From positions 425,501 to 489,500 of the forward strand of contig NZ_CP032694.1 in assembly GCF_003627755.1 (NCBI RefSeq): a stretch of DNA of 64,000 bases, in the 5' to 3' direction. The notes beneath the pieces are model-generated. The model searched no databases, was not told the DNA's origin, and saw nothing but the letters and a program-made list of their open reading frames with translations. Positions 60,958 through 64,000 of this stretch are shown here, piece after piece (the stretch's first letter is position 1; each line of letters starts with the position of its first letter). The DNA is from Rhizobium jaguaris (GTDB lineage: Bacteria > Pseudomonadota > Alphaproteobacteria > Rhizobiales > Rhizobiaceae). Made by a program: the position numbers and the translations under genes.

Positions 60958-62043
60958 TCAGCCGCGGGCGACGCGAACGATGTGCTGATCCCAGGCGACA
61001 TCGCTGTGCTCGCTGAGGAAATCGCCGTCATAGGAGGAAACGGCAAAGCCATGCCGCGCCGGCGCGATGCCCGCCGCATCCGGCACGCTTTCGACCTTCA
61101 GCACGGCCCCGGTCTTTGCATCCAGCGTCACCGACGTGCCTTCGACCGGTGATGTCACGCCGACAAGGTTGTCGGTGCGGTTGACGGCGATGGCGCCGAC
61201 GTAATTTCCGAGGGCACGCGTGGTATCGTCGGGCAGGGGGACGAAGGTCAAGTCCTCGCCCCTGGAGAAATGGCCGACGAGCGGCGGCAGGTCGTTGCGA
61301 TGACCTTCATATTGGCAGGCGAACCAGATACGGCCTTGGGAATCGATATCGACATGGCGCGTGGAGACTTGGGCGTATTGCGGCGGCAAGGCGTGCTTTT
61401 CGACTAGCCTGCCACTTGCCGCGTCAATCAGGGTCAGGGATGGTTCCATATGGTCGAGATTGAGCTTGGTGCGGCCGAAATCCGGATGGGTTTCGATGCC
61501 ACCATTGGCGACGATCAGCAGCTTCCCGTCGTCGGAAACGGTCATGTCATGCGGGCCGGTGCCATAGGTTTCGTATTCGCCGATGCGCACAAAGTGATTG
61601 CGGGCGTCGTAGATGCCGATCATGCCCCTGTTGTTGTCGAAGTCGTTCTCGCTGGCGTAAAGCAGCTTTCCGTCCGGTGAAAACGTGCCATGGCCGTAGA
61701 AATGCCGGCCCTCGCGCGAGGTGACGACGATCGGCTCTGCCTTGTTCCAGGGATCGAAGATCATCGCATAGGTGCCGGGGCGGCGGGCGAAGGCGACGGT
61801 CTTGTCGGTCGCTTTCGAAAAGGCCATGCCGTGGGCGCGGGCGGGCAGTGCCATCTGATCGAGGATCTCTCCGCGCTCTGTGACGGTCGCCACCGCAAAG
61901 GAGCCGTCAGGTGTGCGGATGCCGGAGGCGTAGACCGCATCGGCCCGCTCCAGCGCCATCAGCGCACCCGGCTTCAAGGCGGCCAGAAAGGTCAGTCCCG
62001 CCGCCTTGACGAAGGCCCTGCGATCGATCAGCCCGCTCCGCAT
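60958..62043 (-). CDS. DUF1513 exported beta-propeller-like protein
   Basis: A 361-residue protein with a Tat-type signal (LIDRRAFVKAAGLTFLAAL). The repeated strand blocks (HGTFSPDGKLLYASENDFD, GTGPHDMTVSDDGKLLIVANGG, HVDIDSQGRIWFACQYEG) suggest a seven-bladed propeller, as in DUF1513. It is usually the last gene of imelysin-containing iron operons. Start 62043 lies four bases downstream of the imelysin stop, so they are co-translated. Confidence 0.9.
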   Translation of the reverse strand: MRSGLIDRRAFVKAAGLTFLAALKPGALMALERADAVYASGIRTPDGSFAVATVTERGEILDQMALPARAHGMAFSKATDKTVAFARRPGTYAMIFDPWNKAEPIVVTSREGRHFYGHGTFSPDGKLLYASENDFDNNRGMIGIYDARNHFVRIGEYETYGTGPHDMTVSDDGKLLIVANGGIETHPDFGRTKLNLDHMEPSLTLIDAASGRLVEKHALPPQYAQVSTRHVDIDSQGRIWFACQYEGHRNDLPPLVGHFSRGEDLTFVPLPDDTTRALGNYVGAIAVNRTDNLVGVTSPVEGTSVTLDAKTGAVLKVESVPDAAGIAPARHGFAVSSYDGDFLSEHSDVAWDQHIVRVARG

Positions 62044-62047
62044 GCCA

Positions 62048-63157
62048 TCAATCTCCGTCAGCGAAGGAGAAGCCGGCGGAAAGGCCGATCGCGCCGCCGT
62101 AATTATCACTGAATGCGGTGGTGAGGTCGCGGCTGACATTCAGCAGTCTGTCGATCTTGGCGCGCTCGGCATCATTGCCGAGCGCCGCTTCGATATCGGG
62201 ATTGATCGTCGGCGCAGTCAGCGTCAGTTCCTTCAGCAGGCCGTCGATCTTGTCGGCAAAGTTGCGCTTGTCGGCCGGCAGAAGGTCGGCCATGCCGGCT
62301 TTTTCCCAGAGCGTTTTCAGTCCCTCGATATTGCCGGACAGCGAGGCCCAGGTGTCGCCGGAACGCCAATAGATCGCCATTTTCGGCCGCGCCGCCGCAG
62401 CGTCGCCCTTGTAGAAGGTCTCGAGTCGCTGATCCCTGACATTCCCCGCGCCATGCACGAGAACGCCGAGCAGCGCTGTCACCGCTTCCTTGTTGTCCAT
62501 GAAGTCGTCGCTGGTTTTGCCGGGGTTCTTCCAGGACTTCTGCACACCGTTCGGATCGTCCCATTCGTCGGCGATGTCCTTGGCCGTGTTTTCGATATTG
62601 CCGGCGACAGCCGCGCCATAGCGGCAGCGGAATCCCTCCTTTTCGGTGCTGAGAACACTGGAGCCGTTGCCGTAAAGCACATATTCCAGCGCCGTCAGGC
62701 TCATCGAGGCCACGCTCTTGCCGGCGACCGCCTCGACCGTGGTGTCCTGCTCGTCGCCCTTGGCGATCAGCGCCTGCACCTGTCGAAGGCCGACGCCCTT
62801 GCGGTCGGGATAGAACAGGATGTGTTCGAAGCGGTTCTTTTCGATGATCGGTCCAGTCTGCACGATCTCGATGCGCGACCAGCTCTTGACCGTGTCACCG
62901 AAGGCGGACTGCGCGTTGGCGAGGCTTGCGGCGGAGGGATCGGCGCAGAGCGCTTTCATCGCCGTGGTCAGCTTTGAGGCACTCTCATGCATGGCGCGAT
63001 AACCGGGGCGGATGACCTCGTCGACAGCCTTCTGCAACACCGCCGGCACGGCTGCCTCGTTGAGCCCGGCGCCATTGGCCGTTGCATCCTGGGCGCTGGC
63101 GGGCAATGCCGCGAGGCTGAGGAAAAGGCTGGCCGCGAAAGGTTTCCAATGGCGCAT
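62048..63157 (-). CDS. Imelysin-family periplasmic iron-related protein
   Basis: A 369-residue protein with signal peptide (FAASLFLSLAALPASAQD) and an imelysin (IrpA/insulin-cleaving M75-like) domain: PGYRAMHESASKLTTAMKALC, SRIEIVQTGPIIEKNRFEHI, SLTALEYVLYGNGSS. These proteins are linked to iron uptake; earlier peptidase claims are not generally supported. Its ATG overlaps the stop of the di-haem protein gene, and DUF1513 follows, forming the usual operon. Confidence 0.92.
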   Translation of the reverse strand: MRHWKPFAASLFLSLAALPASAQDATANGAGLNEAAVPAVLQKAVDEVIRPGYRAMHESASKLTTAMKALCADPSAASLANAQSAFGDTVKSWSRIEIVQTGPIIEKNRFEHILFYPDRKGVGLRQVQALIAKGDEQDTTVEAVAGKSVASMSLTALEYVLYGNGSSVLSTEKEGFRCRYGAAVAGNIENTAKDIADEWDDPNGVQKSWKNPGKTSDDFMDNKEAVTALLGVLVHGAGNVRDQRLETFYKGDAAAARPKMAIYWRSGDTWASLSGNIEGLKTLWEKAGMADLLPADKRNFADKIDGLLKELTLTAPTINPDIEAALGNDAERAKIDRLLNVSRDLTTAFSDNYGGAIGLSAGFSFADGD

Positions 63158-64000
63158 CAGAGGGACTCCAGAAAATTGATGAGGGCTTGCCTGTCGCCCT
63201 GCGGCAGGTTTGCGAATGTATTGCGGGCCTTTTCCGCCTCTCCTCCGTGCCAGAGGATGGCTTCGGTGAGAGTGCGGGCGCGGCCGTCATGCAGGTAGGC
63301 TTGCTGGCCGCTCACCGTTTGCGTCAGGCCTATACCCCAGAGCGGCGGCGTGCGCCAATCGCGGCCGGATGCCACACCGACCTGTTGGCCATCCGACAGC
63401 CCGTCGCCCATGTCATGCAGCAGGAAATCGGAATAGGGCCAAATAAGTTGGAAAGCCTGCGCCGTCGCCTTGCCGTCGCTGCCCTTGAGATCGTCGCGAG
63501 TGACGAATTTCGGCGTATGACAGGCAGCGCAGCCGGATTGATAGAAGATTTCCTTGCCGTGCACCACATCGGGAAAGCTCGCCTTGCGGCGCGCGGGCAC
63601 GGCGAGGTTCTCGGAATAGAAGGTGACGAGATCGAGGATCGGCCCCGGTGCCTCCGTGTCGCCGAGACGCTTCTGCACGCCGGTCGGCATGGCGAGGCAA
63701 CGTGCCTCTTTGACCGTGCAGTCGCCATAGGCGTTCGGCTGGTCGGGCGTGGAGATGCCGATATCGTTGAGGAAGGCGTCGGCGACCTGATCGCGCACGC
63801 TGGCATTCTGCGCCTTCCAGCCGAAGCGACCGAGCGCAAGCTGGCCGGTGCGATGATCACGGACCATCGCGGCGCGGCCGCGAATACCGTCGGCGTCCGT
63901 ATCATCGGGATCGGCATGAGCGAGGATATCGGCATCGGGAATGGCCTCGATCAGGCCGAGGCCGATCATTGGCGGCGCGATGCGCGGCGAAAGCGTGGTC
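63157..64000 (-). CDS. DUF1111 di-haem oxidoreductase (thiol oxidoreductase-like), N-terminus beyond window
   Basis: C-terminal 280 residues of a cytochrome-c-type protein of the DUF1111 family; the frame remains open to the right edge. One haem motif CAACH (in FYQSGCAACHTPKFVT) is visible, along with FSDFLLHDMGDGLSDGQQVG-like sequence (as DFLLHDMGDGLSDGQ) and TPPLWGIGLTQTVSGQ, both typical. The first CXXCH would lie beyond the window. Translated with imelysin (TGATG overlap); probably a periplasmic redox partner in iron uptake. Confidence 0.9.
   Translation of the reverse strand, partial: TTLSPRIAPPMIGLGLIEAIPDADILAHADPDDTDADGIRGRAAMVRDHRTGQLALGRFGWKAQNASVRDQVADAFLNDIGISTPDQPNAYGDCTVKEARCLAMPTGVQKRLGDTEAPGPILDLVTFYSENLAVPARRKASFPDVVHGKEIFYQSGCAACHTPKFVTRDDLKGSDGKATAQAFQLIWPYSDFLLHDMGDGLSDGQQVGVASGRDWRTPPLWGIGLTQTVSGQQAYLHDGRARTLTEAILWHGGEAEKARNTFANLPQGDRQALINFLESL

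Overview
The window reads as chromosomal DNA of a rhizobial alphaproteobacterium (Rhizobium/Agrobacterium-like). Evidence is high GC, the protein families and their sequence flavour, and two intergenic palindromic repeats of a kind I recognise from Rhizobium genomes (2618-2663 and 14434-14510 with 15677-15703). About 72 protein genes, gene fragments or relics are supported. No rRNA, tRNA or CRISPR array was seen.

Left part (1 to about 27.1 kb), mostly core-like. It holds aldo/keto reductases with regulators, a DUF892 ferritin-like protein, an isochorismatase-fold hydrolase translationally coupled to a GlxA-type regulator, and a Gfo/Idh/MocA oxidoreductase. A glycan-related membrane group follows (GtrA, GT2, a GT-C-like 612-residue membrane protein), then xseA with a flavodoxin-fold reductase, and an endonuclease/exonuclease/phosphatase protein. 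Next come an IS110-family element, an M29 aminopeptidase, YbaK, an ArsC-like protein, an AstE/AspA-type deacylase, a LysR-MFS pair, a second MFS, a LysR-quinone reductase pair, a SulP transporter and a 2H phosphoesterase.

Middle part (about 27.3 to 54.69 kb), an accessory mosaic ending exactly at the 3' end of guaA. Copies of the guaA 3' terminus, or pieces of guaA, occur at 27287, 39773, 48636, 49991 and 51942, before the intact gene at 54691. Between them lie short regulator-plus-enzyme cassettes: ArsR-SRPBCC, PadR-flavin monooxygenase, TetR-membrane protein-SDR, LysR-SDR, TetR-methyltransferase, an ECF42-like sigma factor with two DGPF/YciI proteins, and AraC-GyrI. Truncated genes are also present (HD hydrolase, FecCD permease, CHAD, a possible LysR tail, and an MFS with an in-frame amber codon). 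I read this as successive genomic-island insertions at guaA that have lost their integrases.

Right part (54.69 to 64 kb), core again: guaA, a nucleosidase-thioesterase pair, an NTF2-like protein, a DUF2252 protein, an alpha/beta hydrolase facing a GntR regulator across strong operators, and a partial iron-related operon (DUF1111 di-haem protein, imelysin, DUF1513).

Two observations stand out. First, the leader of the IS110 element appears to encode a complete bridge RNA whose target guides match the site the element actually occupies, inside a rhizobial palindrome with a CT core, and whose donor guides match its own ends. Second, the two DGPF/YciI genes near the ECF42-like sigma factor have divergent promoters of identical layout (TGTC-type -35, 17 bases, CGTC). 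A caution: seven likely one-base losses in homopolymer runs break or extend six genes between 1 and 38 kb, so sequencing error should be excluded before treating these as real mutations.
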